NCBI RefSeq assembly: GCF_021223605.1 | Contig: NZ_CP075175.1 | Coordinates: 1,840,001 to 1,904,000 of the forward strand | DNA from: Paenibacillus sp. 481 | Lineage (GTDB): Bacteria; Bacillota; Bacilli; Paenibacillales; Paenibacillaceae | Direction of reading: 5' to 3' | Length of the DNA: 64,000 nucleotides | Position numbers and translations under genes: made by a program | Part shown: positions 1-8,890 of the stretch, one piece after another | Position numbering within the stretch: the first letter of the stretch is position 1 | Layout: each line of letters opens with the position of its first letter | Notes under the pieces: generated by a model | The model's database searches: none | Told to the model about the DNA's origin: nothing | The model's input: only the letters and a program-made list of their open reading frames with translations

Positions 1-75
1 AATAAAGAGTTATGGGATTGTATTTTTACAGGCATTCAATATATCGGTTCGCTGCATGGAGATAAAGAAGTGTAA
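1..75 (+). CDS. C-terminal end of an unidentified protein (cut by window edge)
   Basis: An open frame runs from base 1 to a TAA at 73-75 and encodes the last 24 residues of a protein, ending in GSLHGDKEV. The start lies outside the window, so the product cannot be named. It converges on deoC and the hairpin at 107-148 separates the two genes. Confidence 0.5.
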   Translation, partial: NKELWDCIFTGIQYIGSLHGDKEV

Positions 76-106
76 CAAGCAGAAGGATAACACAGTGGTT
101 AAAAAA

Positions 107-148
107 AGCCGGACAGCTCGCGGGGAAATGCCCCACTGCTGTCCGGCT
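107..148 (-). terminator. Rho-independent terminator after deoC
   Basis: Perfect 11-bp arms AGCCGGACAGC / GCTGTCCGGCT enclose a GC-rich loop. On the minus strand the stem is followed by seven T residues, about 10 bp beyond the deoC stop. It may also end the plus-strand gene at 1-75. Confidence 0.85.
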
Positions 149-157
149 CCGTCTATA

Positions 158-835
158 TTAGTATTTCGAGTTAGATTGCTCGCCTTTTACGATTGCAACA
201 CCGGAGCTTGCGCCAACACGGCTTGCGCCCGCAGCAACCATTGCCAGCATGTCTTCACGGCTACGTACGCCGCCAGAAGCTTTAACGCCGATATCAGGAC
301 CGACTGTTTTGCGCATCAACGCGATGTCTTCCACCGTTGCGCCGCCTGTCGAGAAGCCTGTAGACGTTTTTACGAAGTCAGCACCAGCGCGAACGGAAAG
401 TTCGCAAGCGCGTACTTTTTCTTCTTCTGTCAGCAAGCAAGCTTCGATAATAACTTTTACGATCGCTTTGCCTTTAGCTGCTTCAACAACTACGCGAATG
501 TCACGCTCAACAAGCTCGTCCAGCTTGTCTTTCAACGCACCGATATTAATAACTGTATCGATTTCTGTCGCGCCATTTTCAATCGCATTTGCTGTTTCGA
601 ATGCTTTTACTTCTGGTGTAGAAGCGCCAAGCGGGAATCCGATTACCGTACAAACTTTAACTTCTGGCGTGTCTTTCAACACCTCATAAGCTGTCTTTAC
701 GTTTGCAGGGTTTACGCATACGGATGCGAAACGGTGCTCCTTCGCCTCTTGCGCCAATGTGATGATAGCTTCTTTAGAAGCATCAGCTTTCAACAATGTA
801 TGATCAATCATCGCTGCCATTTTTTCTACATTCAT
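158..835 (-). CDS. deoC: Deoxyribose-phosphate aldolase
   Basis: Class I aldolase that cleaves 2-deoxyribose-5-phosphate to glyceraldehyde-3-phosphate and acetaldehyde, the last step of deoxynucleoside catabolism in the cytosol. The 225-residue length is typical. The Schiff-base lysine is in VKTSTGF (about Lys156), the second lysine is in GVKASGGVR (about Lys185), and the proton-relay aspartate is in EIDTVIN (about Asp93). The start at 835 is preceded by a GGGG-type ribosome site. It lies 52 bp downstream of the nucleoside transporter in the same direction, so the two form a nupC-deoC operon ended by the hairpin at 107-148. Control by the DeoR encoded at 2471-3415 is inferred. Confidence 0.96.
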   Translation of the reverse strand: MNVEKMAAMIDHTLLKADASKEAIITLAQEAKEHRFASVCVNPANVKTAYEVLKDTPEVKVCTVIGFPLGASTPEVKAFETANAIENGATEIDTVINIGALKDKLDELVERDIRVVVEAAKGKAIVKVIIEACLLTEEEKVRACELSVRAGADFVKTSTGFSTGGATVEDIALMRKTVGPDIGVKASGGVRSREDMLAMVAAGASRVGASSGVAIVKGEQSNSKY

Positions 836-887
836 TTTAAAATCCCCCTTATCGGTAAAATATTATTGTATAACGTTCCTCTATATT

Positions 888-2084
888 CTACAAGAACAGA
901 CCAATAAGTGTTGCGGACAATACAGACGCAAGTGTCGAACCGAACAACAATTTAAGTCCGAATTGAGCAACTTGGTCACCGCGTTTTTCGTTCAACGCTT
1001 TAACGGAACCTGTAATGATACCGATGGAGCTGAAGTTCGCGAAGCTTACCAAGAATACAGATACGATAGCGACTGTACGCTCAGACAAGCTGCCAGCGAT
1101 CTTTTGGAAGTCCATCATCGCTACGAATTCGTTAGTAACGAGCTTCGTCGCCATAATACCACCAGCACGAACTGCCTCATCCCAAGGAATACCCATAACG
1201 AATGCGATTGGTGCAAAGATGTAACCGAGTACATTTGAGAACGAAATTTGGAAAATAGCTTCAAACAAGAAGTTGATCATGTTCATCAATGCGATAAAAC
1301 CGATCAACATCGCACCAACGATAATTGCAACTTTGAAACCGTCCATGATGCTTTCGCTGATCATTTGGAAGAAGGACTCTTTTGGCTTGTTTTCGTCAAC
1401 AGCTGATACAGCCACATCTTCTTCTGGCTTCAATTTGTATGGGTTAATCAAGTTCGCTACGATCAACGCAGAGAAGATGTTCAACAAAATTGCAACTACA
1501 ACGTACTTCGGTGGCAACATTGTCATGTAAGCACCAACGATTGCGATACTTACCGCACTCATCGCCGACGTACACAATGTGTACAAGCGCTGCTTAGATA
1601 CATGATCCAATTGCTCTTTAGTTGTAAGGAATACTTCCGATTGTCCAAGCAAAGCAGAAGATACAGCTACATAGTTCTCCAACTTACCCATGCCATTTAG
1701 CTTACTCAAGCCCATACCAACATATTTAATGATGAAAGGCATAATTTTAACGTAGTTCAAAATTCCGAGCAGTACCGAGATAAAGATAATCGGCAACAAT
1801 ACTGTGATGAAAAAGTTAGGGATAGCGTTTTCATTTTGAAGCCCACCAAACACGAAATTAGCGCCACCTATACCGAACTGCACTAGCTTGTCAAATACGT
1901 GGGCAACACCTGAAATAACGGTAATACCGACTTGCGTATTCATAACGACAAATCCAATTACGACCTGTGCAGCTAGCATTGCAAAGATTGATTTGTATCG
2001 AATTTCTTTACGATTGCTGCTGATTGCGTATCCAAGCACGAATACGAGCAATAAGCCTGCAATGACGAATAGATACTTTAACAT
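888..2084 (-). CDS. nupC: NupC-type concentrative nucleoside transporter
   Basis: Polytopic membrane protein of the CNT (NupC) family, which imports nucleosides by cation symport. The sequence is almost entirely hydrophobic, with repeated membrane segments and a family-typical stretch around SALLGQSEVFLTTKEQL in the first half. A later stretch, VTNEFVAMMDF, is also typical. The start at 2084 is chosen because GGAG sits about 7 bp upstream (protein begins MLKYLFVIAGLL, 399 residues). An upstream in-frame ATG at 2111 has no ribosome site. Position upstream of deoC and next to deoR indicates deoxyribonucleoside uptake. Confidence 0.93.
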   Translation of the reverse strand: MLKYLFVIAGLLLVFVLGYAISSNRKEIRYKSIFAMLAAQVVIGFVVMNTQVGITVISGVAHVFDKLVQFGIGGANFVFGGLQNENAIPNFFITVLLPIIFISVLLGILNYVKIMPFIIKYVGMGLSKLNGMGKLENYVAVSSALLGQSEVFLTTKEQLDHVSKQRLYTLCTSAMSAVSIAIVGAYMTMLPPKYVVVAILLNIFSALIVANLINPYKLKPEEDVAVSAVDENKPKESFFQMISESIMDGFKVAIIVGAMLIGFIALMNMINFLFEAIFQISFSNVLGYIFAPIAFVMGIPWDEAVRAGGIMATKLVTNEFVAMMDFQKIAGSLSERTVAIVSVFLVSFANFSSIGIITGSVKALNEKRGDQVAQFGLKLLFGSTLASVLSATLIGLFL

Positions 2085-2113
2085 AAGTTCTCCAGCTCCT
2101 GTTGTACACATAT

Positions 2114-2204
2114 TTTAAACGTTTGCAATTAAGCTTGTGTTGTTTTTTTATAGCTTGACTATAACAAGCGACTGAACCTTTGTAAACCTCATTATGAACA
2201 AATG
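2114..2204 (-). promoter_or_regulatory. nupC-deoC promoter with cre-like site and possible DeoR half-site
   Basis: On the minus strand TTTACA (2181-2186) and TATAGT (2158-2163) are 17 bp apart, a good sigma-A promoter. Downstream of it, 2114-2127 reads TGCAAACGTTTAAA, which fits the CcpA cre consensus except for one base. A TGAACAAATG motif at 2195-2204, just upstream of -35, recurs at 2341-2350 and could be a DeoR half-site. The promoter is read directly; the two protein assignments are inferred from consensus and context. Confidence 0.65.
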
Positions 2205-2470
2205 ACACGCTAATATTAAAAAAATTTTAAGTTTAGTCAAAATTGATTTGTTTCATAGCTTTTTTCATTGTTTTTATTTCCATTTCACAAATTTTATTGG
2301 ATTTTTACGCCAATTTAGCTTAGTTTAAATCTTTATTCTGTGAACAAATGTAAATGTGTGCGTTTTCTTTTTGCGAGGTTCGAAGTAAGCAATCGTAAAA
2401 AAAAGAAAATCACTTAGAGACAGTATCCCGTGATTTCCTCTTTTTTATAACGAATATATTTTTGTACAAC
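2205..2470. other. Intergenic region with deoR terminator
   Basis: AT-rich spacer between the nupC promoter and the end of deoR. It holds the second TGAACAAATG copy (2341-2350) and a hairpin at 2405-2438 (GAAATCAC / GTGATTTT type arms) followed on the minus strand by eight T residues, which serves as the deoR terminator. No coding potential was seen. Confidence 0.7.
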
Positions 2471-3415
2471 TTATACGGGTTGCAATAACATTTGTGCTGT
2501 TAATTGATCGGTAATAAGGACGTTTGCATACTTCGCGTGTAACGCTCCCTTTATGCCATCGACTTTGGATGCACCGCCAGCGATTAGGATAGACTTTTCT
2601 TTATGCTTCAACTCTTCAAGCTCAATGCCAATCGTACGTGCATTTAACGGTTCGTGGCAAATACGGCCTTCTACATTAAAGAAACGAGCTGCGATATCGC
2701 CGGTAGCCTGCTCTGAAATAATCTCCATCTCTTGCTCAGCGAGGTAACCCACCTGAAACAACAAATTGCCGATCAGCGGAACGCCTACCGTGAAGACGGC
2801 AATATTCGCTTGCTTCCCCATATCGAGCAGCTTGCGAATATGTCGATCCGCTTCAATCGCCTGCTTAACGACAACATGATCAACTATAGCCGGCAGTGGT
2901 AGATGATAGGAGGCCGCGTTAAAGGCTTGGCCGAATAGATGCAGCGTTTCGGAGTCATACGTTTGCTGCTCCGAATGGCTGACCCCACCGTTTAACTGGA
3001 CAAGCTGCACATTTTTCACCATTGTCTTTTTCTTTAAAGAAGACGCCACTTGGTACAACGTTCTTCCCCAAGTAATGCCGATAATGTCACCGTCTTTAAT
3101 CGTCTGATGCAAATACTCAGCACCAAGCTTGCCTAAGTGCTGCATAATCAGATGTTCATCATGCAGCAGCCCAGGAGCGACTATTGCGGTTTGTAGACCG
3201 AACTTGTGCTGCAAATCAAATTCAAGCTGTTTGCTGTCTTCACAGCGATCAATAATTTGAATTTGCACAATCCCTTCTTCTTTAGCCTGCTGGAGCAGGC
3301 GTGACACGGTTGGTCGGGATATGTGAAGCTGACTAGCAATTTCCTGCTGACTGTAGTCGTGCAAATAGTACAGTTTTGCTGCTTCGACTATCTTCTTGTA
3401 TTTGTCGTCCTCCAT
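2471..3415 (-). CDS. deoR: SorC-family regulator of deoxyribonucleoside genes (DeoR)
   Basis: Transcription repressor with an N-terminal helix-turn-helix (SQQEIASQLHISRPTVSRLL, residues about 24-43) and a C-terminal sugar-phosphate-binding domain related to sugar isomerases. This is the SorC/DeoR architecture of Bacillus subtilis DeoR, which senses deoxyribose-5-phosphate. The start at 3415 has GGGGGAG just upstream; an earlier in-frame ATG at 3436 has none. The gene has its own terminator at 2405-2438, so it appears monocistronic and sits directly upstream of the genes it probably controls. Confidence 0.88.
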   Translation of the reverse strand: MEDDKYKKIVEAAKLYYLHDYSQQEIASQLHISRPTVSRLLQQAKEEGIVQIQIIDRCEDSKQLEFDLQHKFGLQTAIVAPGLLHDEHLIMQHLGKLGAEYLHQTIKDGDIIGITWGRTLYQVASSLKKKTMVKNVQLVQLNGGVSHSEQQTYDSETLHLFGQAFNAASYHLPLPAIVDHVVVKQAIEADRHIRKLLDMGKQANIAVFTVGVPLIGNLLFQVGYLAEQEMEIISEQATGDIAARFFNVEGRICHEPLNARTIGIELEELKHKEKSILIAGGASKVDGIKGALHAKYANVLITDQLTAQMLLQPV

Positions 3416-3461
3416 AGCTCCCCCATGAATCGGCACCTAAGACATGAATTGCTTTGCTCAA

Positions 3462-3529
3462 CGCGTAGTGCATTTAGTACGTGTAATGCATTTAGTACGT
3501 GAAGTGCATGTACTACGTGTAGTGCGTTA
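3462..3529. repeat. Short tandem repeat, about four 18-bp units
   Basis: Units begin at 3462, 3480, 3498 and 3516; the second reads CGTGTAATGCATTTAGTA and the last is partial. They fill most of the gap between the chemoreceptor gene and deoR, on the upstream side of deoR. Each unit contains a GTGCAT-TAGTAC-like near-palindrome. It may be simple slippage or an array of binding sites. Confidence 0.7.
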
Positions 3530-3534
3530 TACAC

Positions 3535-4803
3535 CTATTTGAACACTTGAGTCTGTTCTCGAAGTCGATCGGATTGACTGCGCAATATTTCAGATGAAGC
3601 AGCCATCTCCTCCATAACGGCGGTATGCTCTTGCGTAGCACTCGCCACTTGTCGTGTACCGGCAGCAATTTCGCCTGCCACTTCGGTCATCTGTCTTGTC
3701 CGCTCAAGCGTAGTCGCAAACTGTTCCGTTTGCTCACTCACCGCTTCAGCAATAAACTGGACCGCTTGTGACGCCTGCTTCGTCACATCTGCAATCGTGG
3801 CCAACGCCCCTGTGGCAGCATCCTCTTTCTCCGCTTCGGCGCTAACCGATTTCACTTGCGACGTAATCAGTTGCACAGCTTGCTCCACCTGTGCTTGCAT
3901 GTGCACGATTCGCTCGTTGATGTCGTCAACTGCCAACGCACTTTGCTCAGCTAGCTTGCGAACTTGCGAAGCGATAACCGCGAAGCCCGCTCCCTGCTCA
4001 CCCGCTCGCGCCGCTTCAATTGAAGCATTCAAAGCGAGCAAATGCGTCTGATCGGCAATTTCGCGTACCGTTACCGATATGCTACCGATTTGCCCCGCTT
4101 GGTCATTCAAGCGCTGCACCTGTTCGATCGATTGCTGCCCCGACACCGCAGCCTTCAGCATGCCCCCAATAATCGAGCGCAAAATGTCTTCGCTCTCCGC
4201 AAGCGTTTTCAACATATTTGACGTCATGCGTTCCGTCGCCTCTGCACGCTCCTGTACCGTAATAGCAGAAGCATGAATATGCTCAACGGTCGACATCGTT
4301 TCTGACGTCCAATTCGCCTGTCGCTCAGCACCTTCGTTCATATGCTCAGCTGTTCGGGAAATTTGTTCAATTTGAGTAGCCGCATGCGTCATCGCTTGGC
4401 TCAGTGACACCGTATTGCTTGTCGTAATATCGACACTGCTCTGAATTTCAGCAATCATATGCCGCAAGTTGCCAATCATCGTACCAAACGACTCGGTTAA
4501 CACTTTAATCTCATCATTTTGCTTATAGGTCGGTAAACTGACATGCAAATTGCCTTGTGCAGCATCATTAGCTGCCTTCGTCAATTGAATAAGCGGCTTT
4601 ACGATAATACGTGCAGCGAGCCAACTTAACAGACATGTCCAAAATACGCCCTTAAACAAGACTAACATATCATACAACGTGTCGTTCATGTTCGGGGCAA
4701 TATAAGGCTTCAACACAAAAATAAACAAACTACTCGTCCCATACGTGACTAACGAAACGACAAACATACCGAGCACCATTTTTTTTTGCAATCCGAATTT
4801 CAT
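3535..4803 (-). CDS. Methyl-accepting chemotaxis protein with minimal sensor region
   Basis: Membrane chemoreceptor. Two N-terminal membrane segments (about residues 5-28 and 41-63) are separated by only a dozen extracytoplasmic residues, so there is almost no external ligand domain. A HAMP domain follows ([20 protein letters not shown]), then a long coiled coil with the CheA-coupling hairpin tip ([34 protein letters not shown], written here only as a landmark around residues 235-270 and best recognised by [14 protein letters not shown]). The start at 4803 follows GGGGGAG; the longer frame from 4830 has no ribosome site. It probably senses membrane or cytoplasmic state. It has no obvious functional link to deoR. 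Confidence 0.92.
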   Translation of the reverse strand: MKFGLQKKMVLGMFVVSLVTYGTSSLFIFVLKPYIAPNMNDTLYDMLVLFKGVFWTCLLSWLAARIIVKPLIQLTKAANDAAQGNLHVSLPTYKQNDEIKVLTESFGTMIGNLRHMIAEIQSSVDITTSNTVSLSQAMTHAATQIEQISRTAEHMNEGAERQANWTSETMSTVEHIHASAITVQERAEATERMTSNMLKTLAESEDILRSIIGGMLKAAVSGQQSIEQVQRLNDQAGQIGSISVTVREIADQTHLLALNASIEAARAGEQGAGFAVIASQVRKLAEQSALAVDDINERIVHMQAQVEQAVQLITSQVKSVSAEAEKEDAATGALATIADVTKQASQAVQFIAEAVSEQTEQFATTLERTRQMTEVAGEIAAGTRQVASATQEHTAVMEEMAASSEILRSQSDRLREQTQVFK

Positions 4804-4836
4804 CTCTATCTCTCCCCCATGCGAAATCAAGAAAAA

Positions 4837-4879
4837 ACTGACCAGATCGTTTCGAGCAAATCGTTGCGATCTGGTCAGT
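4837..4879 (-). terminator. Terminator after bdbC
   Basis: Perfect 13-bp arms ACTGACCAGATCG / CGATCTGGTCAGT. On the minus strand the stem is followed by six T residues, about 15 bp past the bdbC stop. Confidence 0.88.
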
Positions 4880-4893
4880 CGTTAATCCTTTTG

Positions 4894-5316
4894 TTATGCA
4901 TGTGGTTCGTCTTTACGAGCAATGAGCAGCAAGATCGTGATGAGTAAAAATGCGACGAACGCTAGCAATGGAATCGTGATCCAACCAAACCAATCTAAAT
5001 AATCGTAGTTACACGGCACTCCCATTTGGCAAGGTGATGACTCTGCCATACCTGGCACTTTTTGCACCATGTAATGGTAAATAGCTACTGCCCCACCCAC
5101 GATAGTGAGCGGCAATGTATACCGTACGATCTCTTTGTCGTCTCTGTAGGCGGCAATGCCCAGCAGTAGAACGAGCGGATACATAAAAATACGCTGCACC
5201 CAGCAAAGCTTGCACGGCTCGAACAGTAAAATTTCGCTCATATACAGGCTTCCACTGGTCGCTACCAGCGCTACAATCCAAGCGAAGTACAATGCGTATT
5301 GGCGGATGAAAGACAT
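4894..5316 (-). CDS. bdbC: DsbB-like thiol-disulfide oxidoreductase (BdbC)
   Basis: Four-helix membrane protein that reoxidises an extracytoplasmic DsbA-like oxidase and passes electrons to quinone. The 140-residue length matches BdbC/BdbB. The active-site pair is EPCKLCW (Cys35/Cys38) and the second pair lies in the outer loop SSPCQMGVPCNY (Cys96/Cys102). It is encoded directly after bdbD, 54 bp downstream, in a two-gene operon. Its translation start is preceded by four tandem Shine-Dalgarno-like repeats (5324-5360). Confidence 0.95.
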   Translation of the reverse strand: MSFIRQYALYFAWIVALVATSGSLYMSEILLFEPCKLCWVQRIFMYPLVLLLGIAAYRDDKEIVRYTLPLTIVGGAVAIYHYMVQKVPGMAESSPCQMGVPCNYDYLDWFGWITIPLLAFVAFLLITILLLIARKDEPHA

Positions 5317-5323
5317 GATTCCC

Positions 5324-5360
5324 CTCCTTGCTTCTCCTTGCTTCTCCTTGCTTCTCCTTG
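5324..5360 (-). repeat. Four tandem Shine-Dalgarno copies upstream of bdbC
   Basis: On the minus strand the 10-bp unit AGCAAGGAGA is repeated in register, giving CAAGGAG at four successive positions. Only the last (extended to AAGGAGGGG, 5321-5329) is properly spaced from the ATG at 5316. The three extra copies lie between bdbD and bdbC. A 10-bp tandem repeat can change copy number by slippage. Confidence 0.85.
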
Positions 5361-5370
5361 CTACCCCTAC

Positions 5371-6084
5371 CTATTCAGCTGCTTCAATAAATGCTTTCAA
5401 GCTGTTGTAATTATTGTACTCGCCTGTGTACAGCTTACCGTTTACGATAACACTCGGTGTACCTTTAACGCCACCCTGCTGCACGATGCCTAGATCTTTC
5501 GTAATCTCGCTATCCATCGATTTCTGATCTACAGCTTGTCCGATTGCATTCAGATCCAACTCAGGAGCTACGCGCTTCGCAACATCTAGCAAATACTCTT
5601 TTGTCGCCCACTCACTGCCCGGGTTACCTTGAGAGTTGTAAAGCTCATGATGATATTTCCAGAACGCTTCTGGGTTTTGTTTAAACACTGCTTCGCCTAC
5701 CACTGCCGCTGTCTGTGAATCAGGAGCTAAGAATGGATTGTTCACAAATGTGAACTTCGCTTTGCCTGTATCAATAAAATCTGCTTTCAGCTTCGGATAC
5801 ATTTCAGCGTCCCAACTTTTACAAGCCGGGCATTTGTAGTCTCCGAATTCAACGATGTTAATTTTCGCGTCTGCTGCACCCAATGTCGGCTGCCCTGTTA
5901 AGTCCAAATTCACCGCAGGAGCATTTTGCTGGGCTTGCGTTTGTTCTTGCTGCTCGGATTCCTTATTTAAAAAGAATAAAGCTCCGATTAGTACGACAAG
6001 TATGACAGGAAATAGCATGAGCACCATTTTGTTGTTGCCCTTTTTTCCGCTATGCTTTGATGATGTACGAGTTTGCTTTGCCAA
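5371..6084 (-). CDS. bdbD: DsbA-like extracytoplasmic thiol oxidase (BdbD)
   Basis: Membrane-anchored thioredoxin-fold oxidase that introduces disulfides into exported proteins. One N-terminal membrane anchor (about residues 19-39) is preceded by a lysine-rich cytoplasmic tail. The DSBA domain follows with the active site KCPACKSW (Cys85/Cys88) and a cis-proline motif GVKGTPSVIVNG near the end. The start codon is TTG at 6084, supported by GAGGTGA 6 bp upstream. It forms an operon with bdbC. The window encodes likely substrates: exported proteins with paired cysteines such as the bacteriocin-like protein at 25936-26478. Confidence 0.94.
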   Translation of the reverse strand: MAKQTRTSSKHSGKKGNNKMVLMLFPVILVVLIGALFFLNKESEQQEQTQAQQNAPAVNLDLTGQPTLGAADAKINIVEFGDYKCPACKSWDAEMYPKLKADFIDTGKAKFTFVNNPFLAPDSQTAAVVGEAVFKQNPEAFWKYHHELYNSQGNPGSEWATKEYLLDVAKRVAPELDLNAIGQAVDQKSMDSEITKDLGIVQQGGVKGTPSVIVNGKLYTGEYNNYNSLKAFIEAAE

Positions 6085-6359
6085 ATTAGGTCACCTCTTT
6101 AATCTATATTTTTTAAAATAAAATTGCCCTAGTTTTAATTTAATGGATAGCGCGTCAATTTTCCATTTCTTTTGACAAAAAAACGTATTAATTTTGTGAC
6201 ACGATGCATAGTAACGTCGCTTTCTGGAAGTTGTTTGGGTGATTTGCAGAATCTTAATAGTTTTTATCTATTAAGTAAATAGATTTTATATATTTAAGTA
6301 ATAAAAAGTTCTGTTACATAATGAATGTAAGAGATGTACGACTATATCGGAGGTGCTCA

Positions 6360-7133
6360 ATGGCGTCTTTAAACGAATGGAAAGCAAATTTGTATGATGA
6401 TAAGCTGCAGTTCGTTTCAGATTATGGAAAAAGTGTAGTGGACTTGCTGCAACCCCAAGCAGGTGAACGCATTTTGGACTTAGGCTGTGGAACAGGTGAC
6501 TTAACGTCGCTCATTGCCGCAAGTGGAGCGACTGTGCACGGTGTCGATTATTCAGCTTCGATGATTGAGACTGCTCGGAAGAAGTATCCGCGCGAGGCAT
6601 TTTTCGTTGCAGATGCGGAGCAGGCGCTGACGGGTGAACAATATGACGCGGTATTTTCAAATGCCGCGCTCCACTGGATGAACGCGCCACAAGCTGTCAT
6701 TGCGAACGTATGGAAAGCACTTGTTTTGGGTGGTCGTTTTGTAGCTGAGCTTGGAGGTCACGGTAATGTTGCAACAATTTATGAGGGCGTTGTTAATGCC
6801 GTGAATGAAATGTACGGCATAGATGTTACGGGCAAATGTCCGTGGTATTTCCCCACGCTTGGACAATATAGCAGCTTGCTGGAGCAGCAAGGCTTTCGTG
6901 TGTTGTACGCGGTTCATTTTGATCGACCGACTGCGTTGATGGATGGCGAGCAAGGTTTGCATGATTGGTTAGACAGCTTTGCCGGCGACTTTTTGGTGGA
7001 TTTGAAGCTTAGTTATAAGGAAAAAGAACAGTTATTTGCGAGAGTTGCTGATCGATGCAGACCGCAGCTCTTTCGTAATGGCGGGTGGATTGCGGATTAT
7101 AGACGACTGCGATTTGCCGCCACTAAGCTTTAA
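6360..7133 (+). CDS. Class I SAM-dependent methyltransferase
   Basis: Cytosolic methyltransferase with a Rossmann-fold SAM site: motif I ILDLGCGTGDLTSLI (about residues 38-52), then VHGVDYSASMIETARKKYP. The overall pattern resembles trans-aconitate 2-methyltransferase (Tam)-like proteins, including FSNAALHWM. The substrate cannot be told from sequence. The start at 6360 is chosen because GGAGGT lies 5 bp upstream; a longer frame from 6321 lacks a ribosome site. The gene stands alone, divergent from bdbD. Confidence 0.85.
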   Translation: MASLNEWKANLYDDKLQFVSDYGKSVVDLLQPQAGERILDLGCGTGDLTSLIAASGATVHGVDYSASMIETARKKYPREAFFVADAEQALTGEQYDAVFSNAALHWMNAPQAVIANVWKALVLGGRFVAELGGHGNVATIYEGVVNAVNEMYGIDVTGKCPWYFPTLGQYSSLLEQQGFRVLYAVHFDRPTALMDGEQGLHDWLDSFAGDFLVDLKLSYKEKEQLFARVADRCRPQLFRNGGWIADYRRLRFAATKL

Positions 7134-7295
7134 TGTAGACGTTCACCATTTTCAAACAAGCTGAAAGTTCGATATATTGCGACTTGGATTTCAACCATAT
7201 TTTGTGCATACTAGGTCTATCGCCAAGCTGATATACTTCGGTCGACACACTTCGGCAACATATGAGCGAGCACGATAGAACAGTGAGGTATGCAC

Positions 7296-8324
7296 ATGAG
7301 ACCGGAATATAAACAATACATCGCTACACGTGTTTTTAAAGCTTCAAACGGGATTGCACAAGCTATTTTCATTACGATTGGGATTGGCTTGCTTATTGAA
7401 AGCATAGGCAAGCTTAGCGGCTCAGCATCATTCGTGCAAATTGGCACGGTGACGAAGTTGCTCATGGCCCCGAGCATTGGGGTCGGAATTGCCTTTATGT
7501 TAGGCGCCAATATGCTCACTGTGTTCAGCGCGATGATGACGGCTACTGTAGGCGCGGGGGCGCTGAAAATAACAGACGCAGGCGTTGTCCTGTCTGTAGG
7601 CGAGCCTGTCGGCGCATTGCTGGCGGCCACGCTGACGGTGTACATCGGCAAACGTGTGACCGGTAAAACACCGCTAGATATGATGGCTATTCCACTAGCG
7701 TCCATCATCGTTGGCGGGGTAGTCGGCATATGGCTGAGCAAGGTCATTTCACCTGTGCTGCTTACGGCAGGCAGCTTTATAAAGGAAACGACTAGCATTA
7801 GCCCCTTTATAAGCTCGATTGTCATCGCGGTCGTCTGGGGCCTATTGCTGTTGTCGCCCGCTTCATCCGCAGGCTTAGCGATTGCGCTCAATTTAGATGG
7901 GCTTGCTGGCGGTGCGGCGCTCGCTGGTTGCGCGGCGCATTTTTTCGGGTTCGCGGTCATTTCCGCTAGGGAGAATGATTTGGGCGGTGTGCTTGTACAA
8001 GCCATTTGCACCCCTAAAGTGCAGCTACCCAATATCACCAAAAACTATCGTATCGTCATCCCGACGGTTATCGCTAGCGCCATCATGGGGCCTGTATCAA
8101 CGCTCGTATATGGGATTGAAGCACCTAGCCAAATTGCGGGACTTGGCATATGCTCGTTAATTGCTCCCATGTCACTACTGTCTACATACGATCCAAGCTT
8201 TATTGTTCCAGCTATGTTCATTACGTACGTACTCATTCCAATTGGCGTGTCCTACCCCATCTACTGGCTGCTACGCAAGCGAAATTGGATTAAACCGGGG
8301 GACTTGGCACTGCCTAAAGCTTAA
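7296..8324 (+). CDS. PTS-IIC-like integral membrane permease
   Basis: About ten hydrophobic segments with glycine-rich loops make this an integral membrane protein. It resembles the PTS_EIIC_2 family (membrane IIC subunits annotated as sugar transporters or toxin-regulated proteins). No IIA or IIB domain is fused, and no other PTS gene is nearby. The stretch NLDGLAGGAALAGCAAHFFGFAV and the following SARENDLGG are its most distinctive. The ATG at 7296 is preferred because GAGGT is 6 bp upstream; the ATG at 7290 is too close. The transported substrate is unknown. Confidence 0.75.
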   Translation: MRPEYKQYIATRVFKASNGIAQAIFITIGIGLLIESIGKLSGSASFVQIGTVTKLLMAPSIGVGIAFMLGANMLTVFSAMMTATVGAGALKITDAGVVLSVGEPVGALLAATLTVYIGKRVTGKTPLDMMAIPLASIIVGGVVGIWLSKVISPVLLTAGSFIKETTSISPFISSIVIAVVWGLLLLSPASSAGLAIALNLDGLAGGAALAGCAAHFFGFAVISARENDLGGVLVQAICTPKVQLPNITKNYRIVIPTVIASAIMGPVSTLVYGIEAPSQIAGLGICSLIAPMSLLSTYDPSFIVPAMFITYVLIPIGVSYPIYWLLRKRNWIKPGDLALPKA

Positions 8325-8370
8325 TTGAGGCAGGGTCACTTTTTGTCAGGATACGCAAAAAGAAAAACAG

Positions 8371-8430
8371 AAAGTCGCTGGCTGCACTCAGCTTTGTTCG
8401 TAAGCTGAGCTCAGCCAGCGACTTTTTTTA
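8371..8430. terminator. Bidirectional terminator between convergent genes
   Basis: Arms AAGTCGCTGGCTG / CAGCCAGCGACTT with further inner pairing (CAGCTT / AAGCTG) are followed by seven T residues on the plus strand. An outer pair AAACAGAAAGTCG (8365-8377) and CGACTTTCTGTTT (8439-8451) can form an alternative 13-bp stem sharing bases with the first. Confidence 0.85.
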
Positions 8431-8460
8431 AGGCGCAACGACTTTCTGTTTATATGTTCA

Positions 8461-8874
8461 TTACCGGTGTTTATGGTTAGCAGTATCTTCGCAATGCTCT
8501 TCTCGCAAATGCTCCAACGTCATCTGGATGAGCATCCGAATGTGATGGTCATTCAGCGAGTAAAATACGTTCTTACCCTCTTTGCGCGACTTCGCAATCC
8601 CAAGCGACCTCATCAGTCTTAAATGGTGAGATGTCGTCGCAATCGACTGCCCTGTAAGAATCGCCATATCGCACACACATAACTCTTCGCCTTCATCAAG
8701 CAAGCAGGCCATTTTCATCCGTGTCGGATCGGATAGTGCTTTAAACATTTGCGCCATGCCCTGCACTTCATGATCGTACACGCGGCCTTTAAGGGCATTA
8801 ATCTTTTCAGCGTCATAACAAACGATTTCACACACATCATCTTTTGCGGTTGTTTTCGGTTTCTGTGCTGCCAT
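8461..8874 (-). CDS. ArsR-family metal-sensing repressor, CadC-like
   Basis: Winged-helix repressor of the ArsR/SmtB family. The recognition region is DMAILTGQSIATTSHHLRLM, and the upstream helix carries ELCVCDMA, the CxC metal motif of CadC-type sensors of Cd, Pb or Zn. Extra cysteines near the N-terminus (DVCEIVCYD) complete the CadC-like type 1 site. The ATG at 8874 is preferred (AGAGG 8 bp upstream); GTG at 8883 overlaps the ribosome site. A perfect palindrome at 8891-8916 is probably its own operator. Oddly, no cadA-type efflux ATPase is next to it. Confidence 0.88.
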   Translation of the reverse strand: MAAQKPKTTAKDDVCEIVCYDAEKINALKGRVYDHEVQGMAQMFKALSDPTRMKMACLLDEGEELCVCDMAILTGQSIATTSHHLRLMRSLGIAKSRKEGKNVFYSLNDHHIRMLIQMTLEHLREEHCEDTANHKHR

Positions 8875-8890
8875 GTTATCCACCTCTTAT

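Noticed and set aside
56..907. Long plus-strand frame across deoC
   Set aside because: It is antisense to a clear deoC gene, has no ribosome site and gives an implausible cysteine-rich product.
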